This document shows positions 43,548-52,659 of a stretch of DNA of 64,000 nt, one piece after another. The stretch's first letter is position 1. Every line of letters starts with the position of its first letter. Origin of the DNA: an uncultured Bacteroides sp. (GTDB lineage Bacteria > Bacteroidota > Bacteroidia > Bacteroidales > Bacteroidaceae); contig CASFGA010000012.1 of the NCBI GenBank assembly GCA_949294185.1, positions 1 to 64,000 on the forward strand, in the 5' to 3' direction. A program made the position numbers and the translations under genes. The notes below the pieces were generated by a model. That model was not told the origin of the DNA. It worked only from the letters and a program-made list of their open reading frames with translations, and searched no databases.

Positions 43548-46055
43548 ATGCTGTCTACTTCTACCAAGGTTGCTTTTGGCTATGTGCTGCTTGTCGCGCT
43601 GCTCTTGGGGGCCATCCGGTATATCTACAGACAGATGACCCTGCTTACGGAGCCTGCAGGGGTGGAGGAGGTGGTAAACAGCCGCAGGCATACCACTCAC
43701 CATCTGGTAAGCAAGCTCTATGAGGCCGAAATTATCGGGCAGACCCTCCAGATGGGGAGGCTGAATGAATATCCGCGTTATCAGCGGGCGATGAAGGAGG
43801 CGGGTGTCACGGTCGACAGTCTGCGCATACAGTTTACAGACACGCTTCAGCAGGCTCGCCTGGACACGGTGAGCATGTTGTTGCGCAGCAAGGAGCGCAA
43901 CATGCGTCTGGTGCTGGCGGCATTGGGGCAAAGCCCAACCGACGAACTCTACCGTCAGCAGCTTGACAGTCTGATATCCCAGCAAGACTCGGTACTGAGA
44001 AATGCCACCCATTTGCAGCGCAGGGTCGTCACCCATCAGAATACGTATACCATCCGTCACAAGCGCAAGCCTTTCTTTGAGCGTGTAAGGGATGTGTTCG
44101 CGCCCGGAAAGTCCGACTCTACATTGGTCAACAACGTGGTTGAAGAGGTGTATACCGATACGATTGACGAGATATTCAATCCGGTCGATACGATAGCCAA
44201 CATGCTGACGGGCATACACGACCGTGTCTACCAGACCCGGCAGGAGCACCGGCGTACCCTGGAAAATCGCCTGCACCGTCTCCATATCGCCGGAAGCAAT
44301 CTCGGCAAGAGGGTGAACCAGTTGTTGGAAAGCATTGAGCAGGATGAGCTTGCCGCTGCCCGGAAGCGTCTGGAGCAGGAACAGGCCATCCGTCAGCGGG
44401 CTGCCCAGGCAATAGGGATTATCGCGACACTTGCGGTGGTTCTGGTGCTGGTGTTCTTTATTGTTGTATGGCGTGATCTGACGCGCAGCAACCATTACCG
44501 CCGCGAACTGGAGAAGTCGAAACAATATGCGGAGAATCTTCTTAAAGCCCGCGAGAAGCTGATGCTGACCATAACCCACGACATAAAGGCTCCGGCAGGG
44601 TCGATAATCGGATACATCGACCTGCTTGTCCGCCTGGTGAAAGACAAGCGGCAGCTCTTTTACCTGTCGAACATGAAAAGTTCGGCCCGCCATCTGCTGG
44701 AACTGGTGACATCGCTGCTCGACTACCACCGTCTGGAGGCCGGAAAGATGGACTTGCATCCGGTGGTGTTCAATCCCCGCCAGCTGTTTGCCGACATCTA
44801 CAACGGCTTTCTGCCTCTTGCCGGAAACAAGGGACTGGAGCTGCATCTGGAAGACAATCTTCCTTCATCCCTGATTCTGGAGGGAGACTCTTTCCGCATC
44901 CGGCAGATTGCGGAAAATCTGCTGTCGAACGCGCTGAAGTTTACATCGTCCGGCCGTATCACCCTGTCGTTCGGCTATCAGGACAGGGCATTCAAGTTCT
45001 GTGTCATTGATACGGGCTGTGGAATGACGCCGCAAGAGCAGGAACGCATCTTTCAGGAATTCACCCGTCTGAGCAGTGCACAGGGACAGGAAGGGTTCGG
45101 ACTGGGACTGTCTATCACGCGCAAGCTTGTCGAGCTGCTTCAGGGAAGCATCAGTGTAGAAAGCCGTCCCGGTCAGGGCAGCGCGTTCTTCGTTTCCCTC
45201 CCCGTTCCGGTCTCTGCGGCATCGGTTGCGGCGGACGAGGAGAGCGGGCACGGAACTGTCGCGGTAAAGAGGGCGCTCCGCATCCTTCTGATAGACGACG
45301 ACCGCATCCAGATGAATCTGACGGAAGCCCTGCTCAACAGCGTGCTTGCTCCGCGCACTCCGCAGGGAATGACCTGCCGTCCGGAGATATTCTGCTGTAC
45401 CCGGCCGGAAGAGGTGTTCGAGCTGCTGCGCAGTCATACTTTTGACATTGTTTTCACCGATATACAGATGCCTGCCATGAACGGGTTTGAACTGCTTCAG
45501 AACCTGCGCTACATGAACCTGCCGCAGGCAAGACGAGTTCCGGTGGTGGCCATAACCGCCCGTGGAGACCTGGATGAGGCGGATTTTCTGGCCAAAGGTT
45601 TTGCCGGCATGTTGCAGAAGCCCTTCAACCGCTCCGACCTGCAGCGCGTATTGACAGAGGCTCTCCACACGGAGACCGACCTGCCGGCCGGCGAGACGGC
45701 TTCAGCCGAAGCTGTTCCCGTGGGGGGAACGTATAACTGGGCCTCCCTTACCGCCTTTTCAGCCGACGATCCGGACGCGCAGCGGGAGATAATCCGCACC
45801 TTTGCCTCTGAAACGGAAAAGAACCTCCTGCGGATGAAGCAGGCTATGGAGGGACGCGATATGGAGACACTGTGTGCCGTGGCCCACAAGATGCTTCCCA
45901 CCTTCGTCATGATTGAGGCTCAAGAGGCCGTGGCCGCCCTCCGGTGGCTGGAAGAAAGGCGGGGCGAAACCACGCTCTCGGAAGAGGCGGAGGAAAAGGC
46001 CCGTCAGGCCGTTGCCGGGGCGGAGAAAGTGCTGTCGGATTTGCCGGTTGTCTGA
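43548..46055 (+). CDS. Hybrid sensor histidine kinase with receiver and Hpt domains
   Basis: An 835-aa membrane kinase. TM1 is at about 9-26 and TM2 at about 288-308, enclosing a helical periplasmic sensor of about 260 residues. Next come a DHp domain with phospho-acceptor H344 (in ITHDIKAP), an HATPase with N-box NLLSNALKF and G-boxes DTGCGMT and GFGLGLS, a receiver with D638 (FTDIQMP), and a C-terminal Hpt with H780 (AHKML). It thus carries three phosphotransfer steps on one chain but no DNA-binding output, so a separate response regulator must exist elsewhere. It is the last gene of the cyclophilin-M16-MATE run. Architecture resembles BarA/EvgS-type phosphorelay kinases. Confidence 0.92.
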   Translation: MLSTSTKVAFGYVLLVALLLGAIRYIYRQMTLLTEPAGVEEVVNSRRHTTHHLVSKLYEAEIIGQTLQMGRLNEYPRYQRAMKEAGVTVDSLRIQFTDTLQQARLDTVSMLLRSKERNMRLVLAALGQSPTDELYRQQLDSLISQQDSVLRNATHLQRRVVTHQNTYTIRHKRKPFFERVRDVFAPGKSDSTLVNNVVEEVYTDTIDEIFNPVDTIANMLTGIHDRVYQTRQEHRRTLENRLHRLHIAGSNLGKRVNQLLESIEQDELAAARKRLEQEQAIRQRAAQAIGIIATLAVVLVLVFFIVVWRDLTRSNHYRRELEKSKQYAENLLKAREKLMLTITHDIKAPAGSIIGYIDLLVRLVKDKRQLFYLSNMKSSARHLLELVTSLLDYHRLEAGKMDLHPVVFNPRQLFADIYNGFLPLAGNKGLELHLEDNLPSSLILEGDSFRIRQIAENLLSNALKFTSSGRITLSFGYQDRAFKFCVIDTGCGMTPQEQERIFQEFTRLSSAQGQEGFGLGLSITRKLVELLQGSISVESRPGQGSAFFVSLPVPVSAASVAADEESGHGTVAVKRALRILLIDDDRIQMNLTEALLNSVLAPRTPQGMTCRPEIFCCTRPEEVFELLRSHTFDIVFTDIQMPAMNGFELLQNLRYMNLPQARRVPVVAITARGDLDEADFLAKGFAGMLQKPFNRSDLQRVLTEALHTETDLPAGETASAEAVPVGGTYNWASLTAFSADDPDAQREIIRTFASETEKNLLRMKQAMEGRDMETLCAVAHKMLPTFVMIEAQEAVAALRWLEERRGETTLSEEAEEKARQAVAGAEKVLSDLPVV

Positions 46056-46135
46056 AGGTTTCATCCGGATGAAATCGCGTTTTTGTCAGCACCGGTTTTG
46101 GCTTTTGACAATATCCGGCTTTGGCAGGCTTATGG

Positions 46136-46531
46136 TCACTTCCATTTTCCTGTTACTAACCAACTGTTCTCTTCTTGTAAAGCATCTTCATCCCATGTCT
46201 TGTCATCTATCGTAATGATGTGATCTTTAGTTTTTTCGCAGATGTTCAGAGGGTCTGTCAGGAATGAAAAAGAGTTGCCGCCTTTGAGTTTCAGGGTGGG
46301 GAACAGTTCATTCCAATACATGCCTTTTAAATCATATAGGTCGATTAGAATCTTGACAAAAGCTCCTCTTCCAGACTGTTTGTTGACCAATATGATGTGT
46401 TTATTTTTTGATGGTAGTTGACAAAAAGTGAATCTGTAACTTGAGAGTTCAGATTTTGTTGCCCGATGTTTATCTTTTGGCCGTTTATAATTGTTATAAA
46501 GATAACCATAGTTGTATCCGACTTTCTTTCC
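46136..46531 (-). pseudogene. C-terminal remnant of an unrecognised protein
   Basis: The minus frame is open from just after a TAA (46534-46532) to the stop at 46136, about 131 codons, with no plausible start codon near its beginning. It reads GKKVGYNYGYLYNNYKRP, then RFTFCQLPSKNKHIILVNKQSG, WNELFPTLKLKGGNSFSFL and a C-terminus ending VTGKWK. The sequence looks like real, folded, beta-rich protein rather than random ORF, and vaguely recalls the blade pattern of six-bladed beta-propeller lipoproteins of Bacteroides (weak). The 5' part is missing, so it is most likely the tail of a gene lost during the rearrangement that created this AT-rich patch. Confidence 0.45.
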
Positions 46532-46578
46532 TTAAGGAAATATGATGGTGATTTGAATTATTTAACGGATGATTAGTC

Positions 46579-46607
46579 TTGTATTTCTGTATTGGTTTAT
46601 AATTTTG
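46579..46607 (+). promoter_or_regulatory. Candidate promoter of the 46.8-kb lipoprotein
   Basis: TTG (46579-46581), 18 bp, TAATTTTG (46600-46607). It would leave a leader of about 200 nt. No gene is visible in 46535-46813. Confidence 0.4.
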
Positions 46608-46813
46608 CAGTGCAAAATCGGATTTCCGATAAGGGAATTACATTATCTTGGCAATTCGATACAGGATAAAGTCTATCCGATGTATTGAAAATAATGGGAC
46701 GGCTCTTTCCCTTGAAGTTTTTTGAAATGAAGGTTATTACTGTATCCCGTCTAACAGTATTTTAATTATTGAAGAATCAAATTCAATATATTAATTTAAA
46801 AACAGTAATAACT

Positions 46814-48436
46814 ATGTGGAAAAAGTATTGTAAAACTTCGTTTCTAATACTATTGTCAGTATTGGTAATTCCGTGTTTCTTTTCTTGTAGTGATGACAGC
46901 GAAGACATTCCTGTCAATATGAATCCTCCTCAATACGAATCAGTCAGCGGCAAGTATGAAATAACCGACAGTTCATCTCCGTATGCAAGTGTGGAACTTG
47001 GGGCGAGTGGTGACTATATCGTCATCAAACGTAGCAGTGGTTACAGTATGTCTTCATTGAGAAAAAATCTTTTTTCTCAGAAAGCCCCTGTAAGCAGAGC
47101 GGTGACCTACGACAACGTGATTTATGGTACTTATACCCAACTTGACAATGGAACTTTCAATTTGGAGGGATTCGGTATTGTACAACTGAAATCAAACGGC
47201 AATCAGGAAATTACCGACATTATCATTAAACCTAACGGGGGCAATGAAATGATATTCACTGTGGAAAAAGCCGAAACAATGGAAGGTGATGAACTCACCG
47301 ATGCCCTGTGCCGCACTTGGAAGATGGTAAAAATACATGAAAAAGGATATGACAGCTATGAGGGTGGAGAATATGACTACACTTTCACTCCTGAGAGTAG
47401 CGAGGAAGGACTCATGACTGAGGTCATGTTCTCAAAGTCTGGTACATTTCTCAGTTTTTATAATGACAATACAATAGAAGCTTGTTATTGGAAATGGGAG
47501 GACAAGGGAAGCCGTCAGATTCGCTACTCATGGGACAATGTGTGGTATAATGACGATGAAGAAGGCAATTTCACTGTAAGTTTTTCATCGGACAACAAAC
47601 TCACCGTGTATGAGTATTATAAGGACAACAGAACTGATGAATGGTTTGAAAACATAGCGGAATTTGTCGAAAAAAATCCCTCATCAAGCGGGGAAGATGA
47701 GGGAGATGTAACCGTTCCCACAGACAAGACCCCAGTTGAAAGGGTGTTTACAGGGAAATTGGTAGATGTTGTGGATGACCACGGTACGGACAAGTTTGTT
47801 TACGAGAATGGTTTCCTCTCCAAAGTATTGTCTGCTGACGATGACGAATATGAAATCAACTTCGAGTATTACTATCTCAATCTTGATAAAGCAGCTTCTG
47901 ACCCTGATGTAAGATATACAAAGAAACGTGCTGATGGAAGTGTGTCTTATGTGTATGATGTTTGGTTGAACGAATTGGGATTTGCCAAACGTATTGATTC
48001 AGAACATTATGATGAATATGGTGGTTTTGATTTCCAATCCACTTGTGAATATGATGAGGAAGGTCATCTTGTATTCATGTACGAGGGACGGGAAGATAGG
48101 GAATACAAGCTCACTTGGACTGACGGGGATTTAGTCCATGTAGATAGACTGAACCGTGATCATACTACTGATTTTACTTATTCGGAAATGCCCAATGTCA
48201 ATAATCTGATGTTTTTCTATGACATTTATGATATGGATTTAGAGGAACTGAAATATCTTTATTGGGCCGGATTACTCGGTGTATCTCCAAAACATTTGGT
48301 GGCATCGTCCTATATACATTCAGACGGATATGGCCATCCGTATGAAGAATATAAGTGGGAAGACGATAAAATCTTGTCCAGACATAGCAGTGATGAGGAT
48401 TGGAGTGAAGAAATCCTTTTCACGTTTGCTGATTAG
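46814..48436 (+). CDS. Lipoprotein: 10.3-kb-lipoprotein-like domain plus DUF4595-like C-terminus
   Basis: A 540-aa lipoprotein; the ATG at 46814 (MWKKYCK) gives a clean signal peptide with lipobox FFSCS (Cys about residue 22) followed by acidic DDSED. Residues about 37-285 are clearly homologous to the 285-aa lipoprotein at 10272 (shared SGKYEI, ELGASGDYIVIK, NLEGFGIV, CRTWK, YSWDN). After a linker rich in S, G and E (about 288-310) comes a second domain with tandem tyrosine- and acid-rich strands (FVYENGFLSKV, STCEYDEEGHLVFMYEGRE, YKLTWTDGDLVHV), typical of DUF4595 lipoproteins. The gene is much more AT-rich than its paralogue, so it was probably acquired. Function unknown. Confidence 0.8.
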   Translation: MWKKYCKTSFLILLSVLVIPCFFSCSDDSEDIPVNMNPPQYESVSGKYEITDSSSPYASVELGASGDYIVIKRSSGYSMSSLRKNLFSQKAPVSRAVTYDNVIYGTYTQLDNGTFNLEGFGIVQLKSNGNQEITDIIIKPNGGNEMIFTVEKAETMEGDELTDALCRTWKMVKIHEKGYDSYEGGEYDYTFTPESSEEGLMTEVMFSKSGTFLSFYNDNTIEACYWKWEDKGSRQIRYSWDNVWYNDDEEGNFTVSFSSDNKLTVYEYYKDNRTDEWFENIAEFVEKNPSSSGEDEGDVTVPTDKTPVERVFTGKLVDVVDDHGTDKFVYENGFLSKVLSADDDEYEINFEYYYLNLDKAASDPDVRYTKKRADGSVSYVYDVWLNELGFAKRIDSEHYDEYGGFDFQSTCEYDEEGHLVFMYEGREDREYKLTWTDGDLVHVDRLNRDHTTDFTYSEMPNVNNLMFFYDIYDMDLEELKYLYWAGLLGVSPKHLVASSYIHSDGYGHPYEEYKWEDDKILSRHSSDEDWSEEILFTFAD

Positions 48437-48483
48437 GACGGAGTTATCATTTTAAATTCCTTGAAAAGGTAAATATTCTCCTC

Positions 48484-48522
48484 AAAAGGACTGTCTTGCT
48501 ACTGAACAAGCAGTCCTTTTTA
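48484..48522 (+). terminator. Terminator of the 46.8-kb lipoprotein gene
   Basis: Stem AAAAGGACTG/CAGTCCTTTT (48484-48493 with 48511-48520), extended by inner pairing across a one-base bulge, with a T run. The 240 bp from here to the tRNA promoter hold nothing I can support. Confidence 0.85.
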
Positions 48523-48764
48523 TTTGTTGAAAAAACACATACAATACTAAATGATTTTTCATATCTTGTCATATCTTTAAAAACAGTCCGATGTGGAAAA
48601 GAAAGTAAACATATTAGGTGAAGAAGATATACAACAGTGTATTTTCCATACCGAACCGATAGATTTCAGTGAACGGAAACCATGAAGCTAAGTTAAAAAA
48701 ATGGGGGACGGACAAAGGTAAAAGATGTTTTTTTATGGGAACTGAAAATTTTTTCCTTTTTTGC

Positions 48765-48795
48765 TTGGCGGTTCGGGAAAATGTTCCTACCTTTG
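48765..48795 (+). promoter_or_regulatory. Promoter of tRNA-Pro
   Basis: TTG (48765-48767), 20 bp, TACCTTTG (48788-48795), about 30 bp before the tRNA. Confidence 0.65.
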
Positions 48796-48825
48796 CATCC
48801 GCAATTCGGAAGAAACGGTTGTTAA

Positions 48826-48900
48826 TCGGAATGTAGCGCAGTTGGTAGCGCACTACGTTCGGGACGTAGGGGTCGGGCGTTCGAGTCGCCTCATTCCGAC
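48826..48900 (+). tRNA. tRNA-Pro (anticodon CGG)
   Basis: A complete cloverleaf. Acceptor CGGAATG pairs with CATTCCG (48892-48898) and discriminator A is at 48899. The D-stem is GCGC/GCGC, the anticodon stem CTACG/CGTAG has loop TTCGGGA (anticodon CGG), the variable loop is GGGTC, and the T-stem GGGCG/CGCCT has loop TTCGAGT. C1-G72 with A73 is the proline identity pattern. CCA is not encoded. No integrase lies next to it here. Confidence 0.95.
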
Positions 48901-48946
48901 ACAAAGGCGAAGGTTGAAGCAATTCAGTCTTCGCCTTTGTTTTTTC
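48901..48946 (+). terminator. Terminator of tRNA-Pro
   Basis: A perfect 12-bp stem (48901-48912 with 48929-48940) followed by a run of T to 48946, starting at the base after the mature tRNA region. Confidence 0.9.
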
Positions 48947-49025
48947 CGCTTTGTTGGCGTTTGACCTCCGAGGCTTGTGTTGGTCTGTTTCTTGACGGTA
49001 CATTTATACTTTTTTAGCTTGACGG

Positions 49026-49057
49026 TTTGGTTATTGCGAGATTAAACACTATTTTTG
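49026..49057 (+). promoter_or_regulatory. Promoter of tig
   Basis: TTTG (49026-49029), 20 bp, TATTTTTG (49050-49057): full consensus, 53 bp before the tig ATG. Confidence 0.7.
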
Positions 49058-49110
49058 CAACCTCTTTGGATTGTGTTTTGAAAATTGTAATAATTAAATA
49101 GATTTCGGAA

Positions 49111-50457
49111 ATGAATATTTCATTGCAAAATGTAGACAAGGTGAGCGCACTGCTTACTGTTAAGATTGAGAAGGCCGATTATCAGGAAAAGGTAGAAAAA
49201 ACATTGAAGACTCTCCGTCAGAGAGCAAATATGCCCGGATTCCGTAAAGGTATGGTTCCGATGGGCTTGATAAAGAAACAGTACGGGACTTCTGTATTGG
49301 TAGAGGAAATCGACAAGCTGATGCAGGAGAAGGTCGGCGAGTATATCCGTGAAAACAAGGTGAACATGCTGGGCGCTCCGCTGCCGAAGGAAAACAATGC
49401 GAACTTCAGCACGGACGAGAATTTCGAGTTTTCTTTCGATATCGCTCTGGCTCCGGAGTTTGAACTGGCCTTGTCAAGCAGCGACTCAATCGACTATTAT
49501 GACATCGATGTGACCGACGATATGGTAGAGCAGCAGGTGAAGCTGTATACGCAGCGCACTGCCAAGTATGACAAGGTGGATGAATATCAGGAAAACGACA
49601 TGCTGAAAGGTCTGCTGGCCGAACTGGACGAAAACGGCAACACGAAGGAAGGCGGCGTTCAGGTGGAAGGTGCGGTGATGATGCCTGCCTACATGAAGAA
49701 CGACGAGCAGAAGGCTGTCTTCAACGGTGCGAAGACCAACACGGTATTGGTGTTCAACCCGTCAGTCGCTTTCGACAACAATGAGGCCGAACTGGCTTCT
49801 CTGCTGAAGGTGAAGAAAGAGGATGTTGCCAACTATAAGGGTAACTTCAGCTTCCAGATTGAAGAAATCACCCGCATGATTCCGGGCGAGCTGAACCAGG
49901 AGTTGTTCGACCAGGTGTTGGGCGAAGGAAAGGCTCACAGCGAGGAGGAATTCCGTGCACAGATTAAGGAGGTCATCAAGAAGCAGTTCGAAGCAGACAG
50001 CGACTACAAGTTCCTGCTCGATGTACGCACCTACACGATGGGCAAAGTCGGCAAGCTGGAGTTCGCCGATGAGCTGATGAAGCGCATCATGCTTGAAAAC
50101 AACAAGGAGAAGGGCGAAGAGTTCGTGAATGAAAACTACGACAAGAGCCTTGAGGAACTGACCTGGCACCTGATCAAGGAGAAGCTGGTGGCTGCAAACG
50201 GCATCAAGGTAGAGCAGGCCGACATCAACAACATGGCTAAGGAGGCTACCCGTGCACAGTTTGCTCAGTATGGCATGATCAATGTGCCCGATGAGCTGTT
50301 GGAAAACTACTCGAAGGAAATGCTGAAGAAGCGTGAAAGCGTGGAGGCGTTGGTGAATCGCGCCGTAGAGGCCAAGTTGTCGGAGGCATTGAAAGGACAG
50401 GTTACGCTGAATCACAAGGCCATTTCAGCTGAAGACTTCAACAAGATGTTCCAATAA
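49111..50457 (+). CDS. tig: Trigger factor (ribosome-associated chaperone)
   Basis: A 448-aa trigger factor. The N-terminal ribosome-binding domain (about 1-115) has the signature region MPGFRKGMVPMGLIKKQYG, close to the GFRxGKxP loop that docks at ribosomal protein uL23. It is followed by a divergent PPIase-like middle domain (about 150-240) that lacks obvious FKBP catalytic residues, as in Bacteroidetes homologues, and a helical C-terminal chaperone domain. It acts on nascent chains at the ribosome exit. It precedes clpP and clpX in the conserved tig-clpP-clpX order; a hairpin repeat in the 115-bp gap may separate or stabilise transcripts. Confidence 0.93.
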   Translation: MNISLQNVDKVSALLTVKIEKADYQEKVEKTLKTLRQRANMPGFRKGMVPMGLIKKQYGTSVLVEEIDKLMQEKVGEYIRENKVNMLGAPLPKENNANFSTDENFEFSFDIALAPEFELALSSSDSIDYYDIDVTDDMVEQQVKLYTQRTAKYDKVDEYQENDMLKGLLAELDENGNTKEGGVQVEGAVMMPAYMKNDEQKAVFNGAKTNTVLVFNPSVAFDNNEAELASLLKVKKEDVANYKGNFSFQIEEITRMIPGELNQELFDQVLGEGKAHSEEEFRAQIKEVIKKQFEADSDYKFLLDVRTYTMGKVGKLEFADELMKRIMLENNKEKGEEFVNENYDKSLEELTWHLIKEKLVAANGIKVEQADINNMAKEATRAQFAQYGMINVPDELLENYSKEMLKKRESVEALVNRAVEAKLSEALKGQVTLNHKAISAEDFNKMFQ

Positions 50458-50479
50458 GCCGAATTCTTCGGTATAATCC

Positions 50480-50555
50480 TTAGGCACGGATTACGCGGAT
50501 TTCACGGTTTCATTCGGATGGATGGGCGTGTTTGTTTCGTGGAATCCGTGCCTAA
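50480..50555. repeat. Hairpin repeat between tig and clpP
   Basis: TTAGGCACGGATT (50480-50492) pairs perfectly with AATCCGTGCCTAA (50543-50555). The interior contains ACGCGGATTTCACGG, i.e. repeats of CGGATT(T/A)CAC. The same words occur in the guaB terminator at 56548-56614. It looks like a member of the CGGATTACAC-type intergenic repeat common in Bacteroides genomes (from memory). Confidence 0.7.
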
Positions 50556-50572
50556 ATAATCATAACAAAACA

Positions 50573-51256
50573 ATGACGACTATGATGGACGATTTTAAGA
50601 AATATGCGACCAAGCATTTGGGAATGAACAGCATGGTGCTCGACGGTGTCATCAATTCGCAGGCCAGCTATCTGAATCCCTATATCCTTGAAGAGCGTCA
50701 GCTGAACGTTACGCAGCTCGATGTGTTTTCGCGTCTGATGATGGATCGCATCATCTTTCTCGGCACCGCGATAGACGACTATACGGCGAATACCTTGCAG
50801 GCTCAGCTGCTGTATCTTGACTCGGTGGATTCGGGAAAAGACATATCCATTTACATCAACTCTCCGGGTGGGTCGGTATATGCCGGTCTGGGCATTTATG
50901 ACACGATGCAGTTCATCAGCAGCGATGTGGCTACCATCTGTACGGGGATGGCCGCTTCGATGGCTGCCGTGCTGCTCGTTGCCGGAAAGGAGGGCAAGCG
51001 TTCGGCTCTGACCCATTCCCGCGTGATGATTCATCAGCCGATGGGAGGTGCTCAGGGGCAGGCTTCGGACATTGAAATTACAGCCCGCGAAATCCAGAAG
51101 CTGAAGAAAGAGCTTTACACGATTATCGCTGACCATTCGCATACCGATTTTGACAAGGTATGGGCCGATTCAGACCGGGATTATTGGATGACGGCCCAAG
51201 AGGCAAAGGAGTATGGCATGATTGACGAGGTGCTTTCGCGCAAGCCGGCCGTGTGA
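50573..51256 (+). CDS. clpP: ATP-dependent Clp protease, proteolytic subunit
   Basis: A 227-aa serine protease subunit. The catalytic triad is visible: Ser129 in GMAASMAAVL, His154 in MIHQP and an Asp in DSDRDYWM (about 199-203). The oxyanion region is NSPGGSVYAG. It assembles as two heptameric rings with ClpX to degrade tagged proteins. The ATG at 50573 (MTTMMDD) is chosen, with 50585 also possible; the upstream frame to 50522 runs through the hairpin repeat and is not conserved. clpX follows after 28 bp. Confidence 0.96.
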   Translation: MTTMMDDFKKYATKHLGMNSMVLDGVINSQASYLNPYILEERQLNVTQLDVFSRLMMDRIIFLGTAIDDYTANTLQAQLLYLDSVDSGKDISIYINSPGGSVYAGLGIYDTMQFISSDVATICTGMAASMAAVLLVAGKEGKRSALTHSRVMIHQPMGGAQGQASDIEITAREIQKLKKELYTIIADHSHTDFDKVWADSDRDYWMTAQEAKEYGMIDEVLSRKPAV

Positions 51257-51284
51257 CATAAGTATGAACTAAACTGTAATCAAA

Positions 51285-52532
51285 TTGGAAGATAAAAAGA
51301 CAACAAGAAATAAGAGGCGTTGCAGCTTTTGCGGGCGTTCGGAAGATGAAGTGGGCTTTCTGATAACCGGAGTCAACGGATGTATCTGCGACAGCTGTGC
51401 GGAACAGGCGTATGAAATCGTGCAGGAGGCGGTGGGGCAGAAGAGGAATGCCGTAAAGAGTCTGAATCTGGCCGACCTGCCGAAGCCGAAAGACATAAAG
51501 GCGTTTCTCGACCAGTATGTAATCGGTCAGGATGATGCCAAGCGTTATCTTTCGGTGGCGGTGTATAATCATTACAAGCGTCTGGTCCAGCCGGAAGGGA
51601 AGGATGATGTGGAGATTGAAAAGTCGAATATCATTATGGTGGGCAGTACCGGAACGGGAAAGACGCTTCTGGCGCGTACCATAGCCAAGATGCTTCATGT
51701 GCCATTTACCATTGTCGATGCGACGGTGCTGACAGAAGCAGGTTATGTGGGTGAAGACATTGAGAGCATCCTGACCCGTCTGCTGCAAGTGGCGGACTAC
51801 AATGTGGAGGAGGCCGAACGCGGCATTGTCTTCATCGACGAGATCGACAAGATAGCCCGCAAGGGAGACAATCCCTCCATTACCCGCGATGTAAGCGGTG
51901 AAGGTGTTCAGCAAGGGCTGCTGAAGCTGTTGGAAGGTTCGGTGGTGAATGTTCCGCCACAGGGCGGGCGCAAGCACCCGGAGCAGAAGATGATTCCGGT
52001 CAACACGAAGAACATCCTGTTCATCTGCGGCGGAGCATTCGACGGAATCGAGCGCAAGATAGCCCAGCGTCTGAATACGAATGTGGTGGGATATAGTGCG
52101 GCGAAAGAGGCGGTGAAGATAGACCGCAGCAATCTGATGCAGTATATCGCTCCGCAGGATTTGAAGTCTTTCGGGCTGATTCCTGAAATTATCGGGCGTC
52201 TTCCGGTGCTGACTTATCTGAATCCGCTGGACCGTACGGCTCTGCGCAATATCTTGACCGAACCGAAAAATTCGATAATAAAGCAATATGTCAAGCTGTT
52301 TGCAATGGACGGCGTGAAGCTGATATTCCAGCCCGAAGTGTTTGACTATATCGTGGACAAGGCCGTCGAGTATAAGTTGGGCGCGCGCGGATTGCGCTCC
52401 ATTGTCGAGACAATCATGAACGACACCATGTTTGAAATACCTTCGCAGAAGGTGGACGAGTTTGTCGTTACGCTGGACTATGCGAAAGAACAGATGGGAA
52501 AAGCCAATGTGTCACGTCTGCAAACGGCTTGA
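51285..52532 (+). CDS. clpX: Clp protease ATP-binding subunit ClpX, TTG start
   Basis: A 415-aa AAA+ unfoldase. It has a C4 zinc-binding domain (CSFCGRS ... CDSC, about 13-40), Walker A GSTGTGKT (about 122-129), Walker [11 protein letters not shown], sensor and box VII sequences, and the IGF-type pore/ClpP loops in the usual order (e.g. [13 protein letters not shown]). The frame that fits the family begins at TTG (51285, MEDKKTT); the only ATG upstream (51263) opens a two-codon ORF, ATG AAC TAA, so TTG initiation is likely. It delivers substrates to ClpP, encoded just upstream. Confidence 0.95.
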   Translation: MEDKKTTRNKRRCSFCGRSEDEVGFLITGVNGCICDSCAEQAYEIVQEAVGQKRNAVKSLNLADLPKPKDIKAFLDQYVIGQDDAKRYLSVAVYNHYKRLVQPEGKDDVEIEKSNIIMVGSTGTGKTLLARTIAKMLHVPFTIVDATVLTEAGYVGEDIESILTRLLQVADYNVEEAERGIVFIDEIDKIARKGDNPSITRDVSGEGVQQGLLKLLEGSVVNVPPQGGRKHPEQKMIPVNTKNILFICGGAFDGIERKIAQRLNTNVVGYSAAKEAVKIDRSNLMQYIAPQDLKSFGLIPEIIGRLPVLTYLNPLDRTALRNILTEPKNSIIKQYVKLFAMDGVKLIFQPEVFDYIVDKAVEYKLGARGLRSIVETIMNDTMFEIPSQKVDEFVVTLDYAKEQMGKANVSRLQTA

Positions 52533-52590
52533 TGTGAAAAATCAGAGAGAGAAAAAAGATATCTTTCACCGAAATATTTTTCCGGAAATA

Positions 52591-52623
52591 TTTGTGTAAT
52601 ATGAAAAGTTGTTTATAACTTTG
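52591..52623 (+). promoter_or_regulatory. Promoter of recQ
   Basis: TTTG (52591-52594), 21 bp, TAACTTTG (52616-52623), 36 bp before the recQ ATG. Confidence 0.65.
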
Positions 52624-52659
52624 TTATTACAAGAAATCGGAATTTAATAAAAAGGAAAT

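Noticed and set aside
48614..49003. 129-codon minus-strand frame across the tRNA
   Set aside because: It crosses the tRNA-Pro gene, its promoter and its terminator; coding there is implausible.
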